64,000 nt of DNA from Symbiodinium kawagutii (GCA_009767595.1 VSDK01018023.1:36962-100961); one strand, 5' to 3'. Numbered from the stretch's first letter, positions 43,672 through 56,100 are shown. Program-made: numbers and translations. Notes: a model not told the origin generated them from the letters alone.

Positions 43672-45412
43672 GGAAACCCCCAGAGGGTTTAGGGATATGC
43701 CCAGGTAACATGAGGTACTTGTAAACGTATGTGATCTTATAGCAAAATATAGTGCAGCCTGACGATTCATCCTGACTGGCTAACCACACTGGGAGTGACA
43801 TAACGAAGCTGCGGGGGATGAAACCCCATGTTTCATATGGTCGACCTCAGAAAAGAACGCGGCTCGGCCGAAGCTTCTTCAGATTTCTGTAGTGGCTGGT
43901 AGTGTTTTTCTTCCTTCTTTAAAGTCAGGTTTTACCCTTCACTGGCTTTTATTGCGGTTGACCAGGATTCCATGGTGATTCGTGATGTTTAATTGTTTAG
44001 CCAGTAGTGTTTTTTTTCAATACATGAATGATAGCGTGAAAGAACTAGGCCGCGCATCAACCATTACCAACCAATATTTTCCCCAGTACAGTGTTGGCTC
44101 CGATAAACAACTTTTCGCACCCATCATTGTAGCCACTATTCATCAGTAGTAACTCAGTAGTAGCAATTACAAACCATTTCCAGCCATAATCAATCAATAT
44201 TGATGATGACTAGCCACTATGAAATGGCATCAAGTACTATCGAGCTACCAGCTCGATTATTGACAACCATAGTGAACCACAATGAAGAACCAGTAAGCAG
44301 CTTGCCATCAGCCATTTTTCCATTCTTCAGCATTAAGCATCATTAGCACCCACTGGGAGCCAGCTTATTATCCAGCTTACAAACTGACTATTTCTTAATT
44401 CTCCATCTAAGCCGTTATTATCCACTATTAAATAACCAGTATACACCATCGTTAAGCTGCAAGTAAGCACGATGATCCGTGAGTATCCATGATAAACATT
44501 CATCATTATTCACTATTAACGATGATCAACCACTATCTTAACAACCGTTGTCCATCAATGTCCACTGTCAGCCATGATTAACATACATGATTCACAACCA
44601 GTATCAGCAGCCATTACTAACAATCACTGGCTGTTATTGATAGCCATTATTCGTCAGCTCACTGTCCATTTTTAACCATCATGAACCATGAGAAACAATC
44701 ATTATGAGCCATTATGATTTTATTATCCCCCTATTCATCATTATCATTTATTATCAACCGTTACGAACCGAATAACCACTATAAACCATCGTTTTTCCCC
44801 AACAACGAAAGCTAATGAGGTCTTCAGCCCAGCTTACTATCCATTGTGAACCAGCATTAATGGTATTTTTTCTCAGCAAACATAAAATTATTATCTACTA
44901 CTAACCACTAGAAACATTTATCAGTAACAAACCATTTATTTGATCAGCCCTTGACAGTGATCATACTAACATAGGTGTATGCCATCAGCCCATGTTAACA
45001 CCTATGTGGTAGCTTCTGGGTGATAACATAACCCCTATGGTGAATGTTATTTACCATAATATTTAATGTTTACGCTGGTTGTTACCCCTATGTTGTTCAC
45101 CCATTAAACAGTGTTCACCCATCAACCATAGGGCTTATGTTACAATATTAACCATAGCTATGTTCTAATATTAACCATAACTATATGTTGTAATGTTGCA
45201 CTACACATGTTATGAACCAGCTTATGTTCAATAACATAATGTTCACCATTCTTATGGTTAATTAAGCACTATTAACATATTAGTTCATCCCTTAATCCCA
45301 GCTGATGTTCTATCATCAACTCCATGGTGTTTTCCCTATGGTTGGTGGTGGGGTTATCCCCCATGAACGTTGGGGCTGGTTGACTGCTTGACCGAGCTCG
45401 CACCGCCATCAG
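43672..45412. other. non-coding, CCATTATGAACCA low complexity
   Basis: Mostly ACCATTATT/AACCACTAT variants with a few hairpins such as 'aacataggtgt...acacctatgt' near 44966-45008. No exon recognised. Confidence 0.5.
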
Positions 45413-45524
45413 GTCATGGTGGCCTTACTGTCTCCTCGCGTCCATCCCTTGATGCGCCGTCTGCTGGGGGCGCTCAACGTCTGCGGGGTTCCGGACGTGG
45501 CCCGGGCGTCGTGGGTCGGAACAG
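45413..45524 (+). CDS. probable exon, product unknown
   Basis: A GC-rich island in low-complexity surroundings, after cgccatcag|GTCATG. Frame VMVALLSPRVHPLMRRLLGA then LNVCGVPDVARASWVG to acag|gccttg, a GC donor. Helix-like and hydrophobic. A second frame (HGGLTVSSRPSLDAPSAGGA) is also open. No family recognised. Confidence 0.5.
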
Positions 45525-46288
45525 GCCTTGGTGACAGCCATGGATAAGGATGGTTGATAGGTGGTGAATGATGGTTAGTATGGGTTAGTGGTGGTTTATG
45601 ATGGTCAGGAAGGGGTCAAACGTGGTTGAGAACGGTTGATAGTGATCAATGATGATGGGTTATGGTTTATGATGGGTTATACCTACTGATAGCTGCTGTT
45701 TATGGGCAGGTCAAACACGTGGTTGATAGCGGCTACTGGTGATGAATGATGGTTGATGATGACCAGCGGTCAATGGTGGTCATCGTTGATGATGGTTGAT
45801 GATGGCTAATGACTGACAACCAGTGCTGGTGGCTGTCAAACACAGTTGATGGGAGTGGCTACTAATGATGATGGTCAATGATGACTGACAGGCGTAAACG
45901 GTGGTGATCGTTTGCTGTGGTTAACAGTGGTTGATTGTGGTTAGTGACTGGTAGTTTTGTTGAGATGTCTCTATCTATGCTTCTATTTGGAATTTGCTGA
46001 AAGAAAGATTGGACACGGAGCTCGTATTGGTTCATACAGATCAATTCTTTTGAATTACAGTTGATATCTGGTCATGTGTACCTACCAAACTATTCTGTGG
46101 CTGGGAGGTGGCTAATGATTCAGAACCTTGAAGGGTGAGTTTGTCGATCTTGCATCCTGATGATCTTTGACATGGGAACGCCAATTCTACTTGGGATTAT
46201 GACACTTTGCACTTTGGTGTGAAACCATGGGTACAAGGGATCCAGGTCGATGATTCAGTTAACCGCTCTGCATTTGTATCAAGTTGAG

Positions 46289-46545
46289 GTTCGCTGGATG
46301 AATTTGACCTGGTCAACTCTCAGGTGTTGCCAACTCCTCCGGTTCATGCTAGGCCTTTTGATTCAATCCTGCAGCCAGTTTCAGGGAACACCCGGAATGC
46401 GACGATTCCCATGGGTGCACAACCTGGAATTGATGAGCTATACTACCTGATGCCTGGCCCAGTCATGGCAGAACAGTTGCTGGATCGGCCGGTCCTCACC
46501 TGGCAAAATCCATGGTTCCCGGGGCCCAGTTTCGATGATTTTTGA
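46289..46545 (+). CDS. probable terminal exon, product unknown
   Basis: After gttgag|GTTCGC the frame runs 84 codons to TGA: SLDEFDLVNSQVLPTPPVHA ... LDRPVLTWQNPWFPGPSFDDF. Codon use and composition look genuinely protein-coding. It may be the 3' exon of the unknown gene that starts near 37.3 kb. No family recognised. Confidence 0.5.
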
Positions 46546-46917
46546 GCTATAGAGGTGCTACCAGAGAGCTATCAGCTTCAATGACTTCAGCACCAACTGG
46601 GGACCCTGTCCAAGCCATATGGCCCGAGCCCATGGGTCGAGGTCGGCCTGCCTGCGGATGCAAAGAACCTACCCAGAGGTGGCAACCAGGGCTGCTTTGG
46701 CTGTTCGGTATCTGCTAGGGTCCAGATAAGGCTTTGGGGAACTGTGTCACTAAGACAAGAGAGTCAAGGCTCCCACTTAACATGAACTAGTAAATGCCCC
46801 AAACATCAGATGCTCCAAACTCTGTGAACATCCCCCTGCAGTGCTGGAGTCCTATGTTAACTGAGATGTGAAGGCAGTTTTGTTGGGTGAACTGAATAAC
46901 TGACGCACATCACCATT

Positions 46918-47160
46918 GTGAGGTCTAGTAAGACACCACGGGGCACCACGGGGTACCACGGGGCACCCGAATTTCTGGACAGGGCCTGGACGGGGATGGC
47001 AGAGCTGATGTTGGCACTAGGAGTGGCGCCAGGAGGGCTATATGCTCGGAGGGTATCCCAATTTTCTGCGCTTGTGGATGTGTCCTTGCTGGCACTGAGT
47101 ACCCTCAGAGCCAATAGCATAACTCTTAGTTCCCTCACAGCCAATAGGATCACGAGGTGA
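46918..47160 (+). CDS. coding-like block, product unknown
   Basis: Frame with GAPEFLDRAWTGMAELMLAL then GVAPGGLYARRVSQ..., 80 codons; another plus frame (GLDGDGRADVGTRSGARRAI) and a minus frame are also open. A CACCACGGGG triplication starts it. Strand and frame are uncertain. Confidence 0.3.
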   Translation: MRSSKTPRGTTGYHGAPEFLDRAWTGMAELMLALGVAPGGLYARRVSQFSALVDVSLLALSTLRANSITLSSLTANRITR

Positions 47161-47227
47161 GGCGGCTGGAGGAATCTGGGTCACTGTCCGGCCAGGTAGC
47201 CTTGGAAAGGTTGATGAAGTTGAAAGC

Positions 47228-47360
47228 CTACAGAGTGGTACCCCCAGGGATTGTCAACTTAGGTATACTTAGGCTTTTGCCTAGGGTAGCTGCCATTTAT
47301 GGTAGGTATGCTTAGGTGGCGATAAACCAACTTATAAGTAGGGGGTACCATTCTGCAAGG
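47228..47360. mobile_element. TIR element related to family B
   Basis: Left end CCTACAGAGTGGTACCCCCA, right end GGGGGTACCATTCTGCAAGG; interior GTCAACTTAGG and CTTATAAGTAG. Ends resemble family B with substitutions. Confidence 0.65.
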
Positions 47361-47909
47361 TCAGTTGCTTTTCCCTGGCGTTTGGCTGTGGAAGGGCAAA
47401 GTATGGCAAGATCATATTTTCATGATGTTGAGATCTGATTTTGGTTGGGTATCTAGTATTGATTTCTCCACAGTAAACCATGGTCGTGCTTTCGGCATTG
47501 GAAAACATATTCTATTGGCAGGTGATAATAAACGTATATGGTCTATCGTGCAGCTTAGCGCAATCCATCACGGAGGAACCAAACTATTGTCAACCCAGCT
47601 GCCTGCTCCGTTTCTGTTGGTGCTAGCGGTGTGCTGGTCAGTGCGTGTGGCCTTTTGGTTGTTTCTCATTCAAGATGAGAACCGACATTGCCATCACGAA
47701 CCCTTATTCCTCATCATGAATGGAATGACTATTCAGCATCAGTATTCACCATCATCAACCATTATTCACCATGACCATGACGCACAGTCGACTCTTGAGT
47801 TGAATACCTCCTGAGCAGTCACCAAAATGTTAGATCCATTACTTCAGTTGAACAGCAACTCAGCAGTATTCACCATACTAGTGGTAGATCCATTACTGCA
47901 TAAAATCCA

Positions 47910-48010
47910 CATGGTGGTTTCTCAAAAAAGGGCTACCCTCAAATCACCCAATATAGCAATAGACCAAGCAGAACTTTGGGGGTCCCCCATGGCTTGAGAA
48001 AGACCCATAT
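47910..48010. mobile_element. TIR element, family A (diverged)
   Basis: Left end CATGGTGGTTTCTCAAAAAA, right end CATGGCTTGAGAAAGACCCA. It ends about 58 bp before the next coding island. Confidence 0.75.
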
Positions 48011-48067
48011 CTGACGGGAACCACCGGCAGCTCACCGAGTAAGCGGCTCAGCACTGGATCTGGCAGG

Positions 48068-48255
48068 TTTTGCCCTCGCCATCCCTCTCCGTGTTCGTGT
48101 CCGGTTTCCACGCAGCTCGACGCGTCTGCCATCGTTTCCGGGGGGGGCTGTTCAGCTTGCCCTTTGGGGCCATCCGAAAGCCTGGCCCGTCCCTCCCTAG
48201 ACGCAACGCGACTGGAAAGCCATGGAAATTTGCAGTAGATCATCCCTTTGCCTGA
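48068..48255 (+). CDS. coding-like exon, product unknown
   Basis: After ctggcag|GTTTTG the frame is open 62 codons to TGA (VLPSPSLSVFVSGFHAARRV ... KPWKFAVDHPFA). A strong pyrimidine tract ending ccacgcag at 48115 offers another start (LDASAIVSGGGCSACPLGPS). A minus frame is open too. Unidentified. Confidence 0.4.
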
Positions 48256-48340
48256 TATTTTCATGGGTAATACTTGGTGAATAGGTGGTCAACAATGATA
48301 AGGAATGGACAATCAACAGAGATCAATGGCTATAAGCTGG

Positions 48341-48442
48341 TTACCCTCTGGGAAACTCATTTGGAAGCTAAGAATGACGACATTCAAAGGCGGCAAAGCT
48401 ATGAAGGGTGGATTTTCTACTTCCAGGTGAATTCGCCAATGA
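48341..48442. mobile_element. TIR element, family D (diverged)
   Basis: Left end GGTTACCCTCTGGGAAACTC, right 'ggattttctacttccaggtgaattcgcc', matching family D interior. Confidence 0.55.
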
Positions 48443-48618
48443 GTCATTAGTAGTATTCTATTGACGAGTATTCATGCACCATCGCACCATCAATGGTATC
48501 ACCATTGGTCAACCATTCCTCCTTGGTGGTTTTAAGTATTTCGCATTTCCCACATTTTCCCCAATTTTTTGGATGCTTGGTTGATTCACTGATACAGTAT
48601 TGGATGGATGACTTATAG

Positions 48619-48896
48619 CCACCTGATGAGTACCACCTGATTCGTCACCCATTCGTGTCGCCTTTGAAACTTCGCTGCTCGTGCGATCGCTCGCCCGGTG
48701 AGGCCAAGCTTGTGCTTGATGCCTGGAATCCAAGGGACAGCGGTGCGGCGGCAAACTGTTTGACAAACTGGGAAGCAAAGCAGGGGATACAAATCCGGGT
48801 CATCAAACCACAAGAGCAGAGACAACCAACAACAACAGCACCAACAGCAACAAAGGCAAACCGCAAATCGCAAGCGCAAGCAATGAAACATCAGTG
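48619..48896 (+). CDS. probable terminal exon, product unknown
   Basis: Frame open about 90 codons to TGA at 48896: DEYHLIRHPFVSPLKLRCSC ... LVLDAWNPRDSGAAANCLTN, ending in a Gln/Thr/Ala-rich tail. The acceptor tatag|CC lacks the usual G. A second frame from AG|G at 48733 (ccaag|GGACAG) reads GQRCGGKLFDKLGSKAG. One of them is likely coding. No family recognised. Confidence 0.45.
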
Positions 48897-49007
48897 AGTC
48901 ATCAATATGCAGCAATAAGCGGTAGCCATAGGGTTGATCATCACCAGCAATTACCATCTACCATCCATTTCAATCATCAATAAGCAGCAAAAACCATGAG
49001 ATAGCCG

Positions 49008-49040
49008 TAGCTCAATGGTGCTCTTGGTAGAGCTCTCGCC
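49008..49040 (+). other. possible spliced-leader relic or tRNA-like A box
   Basis: The sequence GCCGTAGCTCAATGGTGCTC begins with the CCGTAGC of the dinoflagellate spliced leader and continues with a partly similar order (ATGG, GCTC, TTGG). It also fits a pol III A box (TAGCTCAATGG). Neither reading is complete. It lies between the 48.9-kb stop and the WRNIP1 start. Confidence 0.2.
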
Positions 49041-49184
49041 AGATCCTAAAAAAAAACGCCTCCGCTTGGCGGCTTCTCGAAAGTTATGAGCAAAAACCGA
49101 ACCAGATGGTTGGTTTGTTGACTGACCAGTAAAAATGGTTTCGAAGAGGGTTTAATAAGCAACAATAGTAGCGGATATACCAAC

Positions 49185-49296
49185 TATATGCGGTTTCTCA
49201 CGATTGGGAGCCCCAAAAATGGCAGGTTTATTACTAGAAATGGGTAATCATTGGATGATTCCGGGGTACCCTATGACTTGAGAAACCACCATATGG
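49185..49296. mobile_element. TIR element, family A
   Basis: Left end CTATATGCGGTTTCTCACGA, right end ACTTGAGAAACCACCATATG. Confidence 0.8.
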
Positions 49297-49808
49297 TTAG
49301 TTTGTTGACTCACAGATAATAGATATCCTTGACTCACGCTTACCGTGTGTTTTCAACAACTCGTTGGTAAATCGCAAGTATCAATGGCTACGTCCAGCAG
49401 GTAAACTGCTAAAATGTAAGAACTTCTGAGTTTCAGCTTTCGTGTTCTCAGGGATTGGCAATTCCGCAGCCTGGGTTCAGGTTCGTACTTTGAACTAATA
49501 GTGGAGGATGAACAACACCACCACCACCAACAGCCAATACAAAGGTTCGATATTTCTTGGTTAAACCGTTGGGGTATGGTTGTTTCAGTTGTATCTAGCT
49601 TAGGCAGCTAGTTGTCACAGTTATATGTCAACTAATCTCAGCTAACTCAGGGAGGTGTACCACTTTGTATTTGGCTAAGATTCAGCAACAAACTCACATC
49701 ACCAGGCCCCAGGTGTTCCATTAGGATGTGCAGCTAAAACGCTTCAGGAATTTAAGGACTCTTCCTCAGATGGGTTTGCTGACAAATCGCACCATTTGTT
49801 TGGGTACC

Positions 49809-49923
49809 ACATGGGGGTTTCTGAAAACAGGGGACCCAAAAAATGGTTGGTTCATTGGTAGTAATGGTTGATAAACCGGATGACAACTGGAGGCACCCTC
49901 TGTTTTCAGAAACCACTATATAG
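49809..49923. mobile_element. TIR element, family A
   Basis: Left end ACATGGGGGTTTCTGAAAAC, right end CTGTTTTCAGAAACCACTAT; compensating changes keep the arms complementary (GAAAACAG/CTGTTTTC). Confidence 0.85.
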
Positions 49924-50019
49924 TTGGTATATCCCCTATTGGTGCTGCTTATCATCCCCTACTGTTCACCATTTTCAGAAACCACCACATGGACACCAGC
50001 GTCCACTTAGCCTTGCGCC

Positions 50020-50126
50020 ATGGGCGATGGTGACGACGNNNNNNNNNNCCCGCCAGGGGGGGGGGGCGGGGAGCCACTGAAGGAGTTGTTGGAGCGCGCC
50101 AAGAATGATGTGCCTGGGCCAGCATG
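50020..50126 (+). CDS. WRNIP1: WRNIP1 exon 1, UBA-like start (gap inside)
   Basis: ATG at 50020 (gcgccATGGGC) opens MGDGDD and then meets a 10-base gap. After it EPLKELLERAKNDVPGPA precedes tg|gtgaac. With ten Ns the two halves are out of frame, so the gap size is probably wrong. EPLKELLE...VATAVNLYYD (exon 3) has the helix pattern of a UBA domain. The start codon is my choice on context. Confidence 0.7.
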
Positions 50127-53100
50127 GTGAACCTGGGGGTTGTCCACTGCCTTGCATTCTTCAGCAATACCTGCCTATTCTGAACCGGGTTCAATGGGCC
50201 ACTGTTTGGGTTGTTGGTTTTAGTTGGTTGGTGGTTTTTGAACATTTTTATTATCCCTATTAGGGAATGGCTGGGTGATTGACGATATGTCATGTATTGT
50301 AATATGTTGATTGACTAAATGGTTGATCGACGAATGACTAATGGTTGATTGATAACTTTAGCATTCTTCTTTTTCCTAGTAACAACCACCAGTAATAACA
50401 ATAACAAGGTATGACTCATGGTTGGTTGATAAACTAATATTCTTCGGATGGTCATTGAATATTACTTCTGGATTCCTACCGTTATTAGTAGGAAACAGTT
50501 TTCAGCTATTGATTTGATTATTCATTGACTAACATTCTTCTAATATCATAGCCACCAAACAGTCATTGATTCCTACTGTTGATGGAAGAAACTCACCTAG
50601 GATCCGACCGAATTTGGCCGCTCAAACCGCTGCAGGGTTTCTTCCACAGCATGGGTAATGACTTTGTCATGAATCCAAATCATCCACCTGTTATATCCTT
50701 TTATCCGTTCATATCCACCCCCCAAAATTTCCCGATTGATATATGATGGTTTATGTGGCGATTGGGGATATCAACATTATTGTGAGCTTATTCGATCTCT
50801 GAATTTGATAGATACTTGGATGATCATCCCAATTATAAACTGCTTAGTAACCATGCTTAGTAACTACCCTTTTTCTGGGTCATACTTACCGTTGATAAAT
50901 CGCTGAACTCACCTTGCGTACTCCTATGCCACGCAGGGGGTGCCGTATTTCATGCCGGGTTGGCTCAACCGCAGGAGTCGCGAGTTCATGATCGTCAGCA
51001 CGTTCACCAGCATTGTCCAGCATTAAGCTGCCAGTATTTACCATCATTTGGCAACCATTTGGTGGTTTCTCAAAATAGGGGTAAACCAATCACTTCTGGG
51101 GTTCCCTATTTGGAGAACCCCCAATTTAGGAACCATTTAGGAGCCAATGATTACCATAGTAGCAACTAACAACCACAGTACTGAACAACCAGAATAACAA
51201 GCACAGCAACAGCAATTGATTCTGCACCGCCACTAACCATCATTGTCAACCGTCATGAACCATTATTAACCATCACTATAACCACTATTCACCACCATTC
51301 ATCACCATTAACCACCATAGAACCACCATTAACCATTATCAACCATCACTATAACCAACCACCACCATTAACCAACCACTAACCACCATTCACCACCATT
51401 AACCAACCATTAACCAACCATTAATCAACCATTAATCAACCACTAACCAACCGTGAGCCAACCATTCACCAACCATTCACCAAGGCCCCGAAACTCGGTC
51501 GCTTTCAGGTCGCTACGGCGGTGAACTTGTACTACGACCGGGCCCCCGTTGCAACAACGGCGGTAACGCCTGCGCCGGCGAAGCGTCCAGCGGCGCCCAG
51601 CATCTTCGAGCGCGGCCAGGAAGCGGCGATTCCATGGTGGCTGCTGACATCATTCCACAGCTGCTATTGTATTAAGATAGCTGGAATCGATGATACATAG
51701 CTGACATCATCATGATTGTGAACAATACGAATCTATTCGCTGCTGACATCATCATGATTGTGTACCATTACGAATCGTCATAAATCATTCTAGATTATTT
51801 CAATCGTGCATAAAGCATGTGAAACTCATCACAAATCATTGCGAAACATCATAAGCCACTACGGAACCAAACAGACCATTTACAGAAACCATCCAAAACC
51901 CACTATAAGCCACCATCATAAATCCTGGTAAATCACTAAAATTCCAGGAATTTGTTGCGGTCTGTTTCATTGCAAGTAAAACTGCAAAACCACACTGAAC
52001 CACCCGAAAAAAACGATGAAAAACACACAGACGCACCACAAATACCATAAAACGCACAAAAACACCGAATAAGCATCACTATCGTAAACCACCCACCACA
52101 AAAACCTGACTATCATAAGCACTACTTATCATAAACACCAACTATCAGCACCATCACAAACACTAAACCTGACTGTTATAAACACTAACTATCAGCACCG
52201 TCATAAACACCATAAACACCATAAACACCACTATCATACACCACCCACCACAAAAACCACCATCAAAACCTAACATTTTCATCGCCGCCACCCATGTGTT
52301 GCTCTCCCCAGGATTCCAAGAAGCTCCGCGGCACGGGAGCTGCGCCAGCGCCCGCGGCGCAGCCCTTGGCTGAACGGATGCGGCCACGGAGGTTGCAGGA
52401 CTTGGTGGGTGCCATGACGACCTTGGAGGTGGTGGAGCTGATGGTAAACCCGTGGTAGTAGATCAACCAGCAAGAGGTGTGGCAAGAGGTTAGGTTAATG
52501 GTTGATGATGGTTGATGATGGTTAGTGATGGTTAGTGGCCGTTCATGGTGGTTTATTCTGATGTTGATTATTCATGGTGGGTATATCAACCAGGTAACCA
52601 GGAATGGTGGTGGGTGATAGTTTATGGTGGTTGAGGGATGTTAGTGGTGGTTCGTTGATGATGGTTGATGGTGGTTAATTGTTCATGGATATCAGCCAGA
52701 TAAACAGCAAGAGAAGAGGTTTATCAAAGGATTAATGGTGATTCATGGTGGTTCTATGATGGTTAATGGTGGTTATGATGGTTAATGGTCGTTCATGGTA
52801 GTTTATTGATGTCAATTGGTGGTGAATCGTGGTTGATGGATGTTAATTGGTGGTGAATGGTGGTGAATGGTGGTGAATGGTAGTGAATGGTGGTGAATGG
52901 TGATGAATGGTGGTGAATGGTGGTGAATGGTGGTGAATGGATGTTGGTGAGTGGTGCTGGGTGTGGTGCTGGGTGATAGTTAGTGGTGGTTGAGGGATGT
53001 TAGTGGTGGTTCATTGATGATGGTTGATGGTGGTTAATGGTCAATGGATATCAACCAGATAAACAGCAAAAGAAGAGATTTATCAAAGGGTTAATGGTGG

Positions 53101-56100
53101 TTCATGGTGGTGCTATGATGGTTAATGGTGGTTATGATGGTTAATGGTCGTTCATGGTAGTTTATTGATGTCAATTGGTGGTGAATCGTGGTTGATGGAT
53201 GTTACTTGGTGGTGAATGGTAGTGAATGGTGGTGAATGGTAGTGAATGGTGGTGAATGGTGATGAATGGTGATGAATGGTGATGAATGGTGGTGAATGGT
53301 GGTGAATGGATGTTGGTGAGTGGTGCTGGGTGTGGTGCTGGGTGATAGTTAGTGGTGGTTGAGGGATGTTAGTGGTGGTTCATTGATGATGGTTGATGGT
53401 GGTTAATGGATGATGGTTAGTGGTGGTCAATGGGTGGTTAGTGGCTGGTTAGTGGTGGTTAATAGTGGTCGTTACTTGGATTTACTTATATGACTATGAT
53501 CATTACTAACCAAATGTCAGTGACCAATGGTTCATAGTGGTTACTTGGTGCGACAAGTGGTTGCGAAGTGGCTATTGGAGCCAACTTGGTGAACAATGCC
53601 TTAACTGGTTGGCTAACGGATGATGATTGGTTGGTTAGTGGTGGTTGCTCACAAGCTTGGTGAACTAGTTGCTAAAGTTAATGTTCAACTTGATAATGAT
53701 CAGTTTTAAGTGAAACCGTGGTGAATGGCTAATGAACATTTAATGATGGTTGGTTCATGATGCTTATTAGTTGTGACTTGTGAATGATGGTGAATACTAG
53801 TAATTTGCTGGGTTGATAGTGATTTTTAATCATTAATCATAGAAAGCTGAGATGTTCAGCAATGGCTGATCAATGGGCTGATAACGGTGGCAAATGAATG
53901 GCTACCGATGTGTGTTGATGGTTCATGATGATAATTTCAATCAACATATTCACGATTGGTTGGCAAGTTGTAATACCAATTATGAGCATTCACAAGAATA
54001 ATCAGATATTGATGCTCAATGATGGCCAGTTATGATTAATGATGGTTGACGATGATGATGTCTAATCATTGCCAATAATGATTAGATGATGCTTGGTGAT
54101 GATGGTTGGTGAATTCTGAGTAGCCATGGTTTATAGTGGCCAACTGGTGGTAAATAATGGCTGGCAAGCTGAGTAATAGTGCGTTGATCACCTTTTATTG
54201 GTTGGTTACTAGGGTTGACGGGTTGACCCAAAAGACTTGGCTAATAGCAATGAGTGGTGATGGATAGTTGATGGTTGGAAGTGGTTGGCAAAGGCTTACT
54301 AATACTTTGATAATCATAAACGATGATTAACAAATAGACGGGGGCAACGGTGGCTGATCCTGGTGACTCGGACTTAGGGATCAATTAATTGGGATTCACA
54401 CTGGTTGGTAATGGTTGGTAATGATTAATATCGGTTGGTGATGCTTGATAGCGCTTGGTGTAGAGAATGATCGTTGGCATGAACTCCTGTTTGATTCCGC
54501 CCAGAGCCAAACATCAGTCTGCATTGTGATAGTGATCAACAATCACCAACAAGGATTAACAATGCGTAGCCGCAACCGTAGTTCGTGTTGCTCCAACAAA
54601 ATGTTGGTGAATAGTCACCATCATAGCCAGACAACAGACGGTTATGATTGCTACATCATCCACATCGATCGCCTTCCCACAAGTTCAACCTGGTGTTCAT
54701 GGGGCATCATACTGCCATGACTCATAGTGGGACATTTAACATTTCGGGTTTGCTTGGAGCAGCTTGATTATCAGCCCATGGTTGCCTGGAAGATCATCAA
54801 TCTGAGTACCGATCACCCGCAAACTGAGAACCCAAGTTCACAATTCACAGACCTGACATCAACCATTGTTTCCCCTATAATTTGGTTGGTTACTACAAGC
54901 CGGGCCCACGCCCAGGTCAGGATGAAGCGTTGGGCATCATACGCCAAGCGGAGCCTCGGCGAGGTTGGGGCCAAGATGGAAGTATCATGGTGGAAATCAT
55001 GGTGGTTAATGGTGGCGAATGGTGGTTAATGGCCGTTAATGGTGGTTGGTAATCGTTACTTGGTAGTTGAGTGCTGGTTAATTGTTGGTCATTTGGCGGT
55101 TAATTGTCTGGTGATGGTGAGTTGGTGGTGAATGACGCTTGAAGAATGGTTGATGATGGTTGTTGGTGATTAATGATGGTGGACAACGATGGGTATTGAA
55201 GTTACAGGACAATTTGTCAACGATGGTTAGTGATGTTTGTTTAGAAATGATGGTAGACGATGGTCAATTTTGATGATGATATTTAATGATAATTCACGGT
55301 TGATAGTCATTGTTAGGAATCAATAATGGCATATATATTTTTGATACAGTAACCATCAGCAAAGTCGAAAACGGCTCCGTAGCTCGCGGATTTTTGATAC
55401 AGTAAGAATCATTTGTACTAAATGGCCCCAACTTCACAAATGTATCCTTTTTATCATCATTGTTAGTTCACCTTCGGTCAAATTCCCGAGCCTCATAAGG
55501 ACATGTTCAATGAGGACAGCAATCGAGATGACCGTTTTTTTTCCTGGTTTGATCGTTGAATTGAACAAGTGTCCTCGATCCTGTGCGAAGTGATGGGATG
55601 TGAGCGATGTAGATTTGTTGGCTAACAACAAACTTGAAGCTATCGACTGGACCAAAGTCGGATCATTGGGTCATCATGTTGTTCGCTGCCCTCTGACTCT
55701 TGAGGAACTTATTGATCAACTATAGTTTTCTGATGTTTTCTGTACCGTGCAGTGAAATTCAGTCAGTATTTTCTGCCACTCAAATTTACAATGCAAATGC
55801 ATACAAATTTAAAACCGAACTAAGTATGCCAGCCCATTATGAGCATCCACAGCTAGCCGTGGCAGATACAGCTCTCACCAAGCATGCCACTCCTGGTAGT
55901 TCCTAGCCTTTCAAGGATTTATGGCTATATACCATGGCATCCCAACCACCAGCTCCACCGGTAGGGTGGCTACCCCTGACGGCTCTCCACGAGGTGGAGG
56001 ACGACCGCTTGCCATCCCTGATCCTCTGGGGACCTCCCGGCTGCGGCAAGACCTCCTTCGCACACTGCGTGGCCAACTCCACGCGCTGCTCCTTTCGTTC

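Noticed and set aside
46940..47110. LDGDGRADV resembling an FG-GAP/VCBS repeat
   Set aside because: Single short motif in one of three open frames with no second repeat.
47569..47610. AIHHGGT motif like UDP-glycosyltransferases
   Set aside because: The seven-residue match is not followed by the family's conserved sequence and sits in a frame continuing into low complexity.
49008..49085. tRNA gene
   Set aside because: An A-box-like sequence is present, but there is no convincing B box, anticodon arm or acceptor stem.
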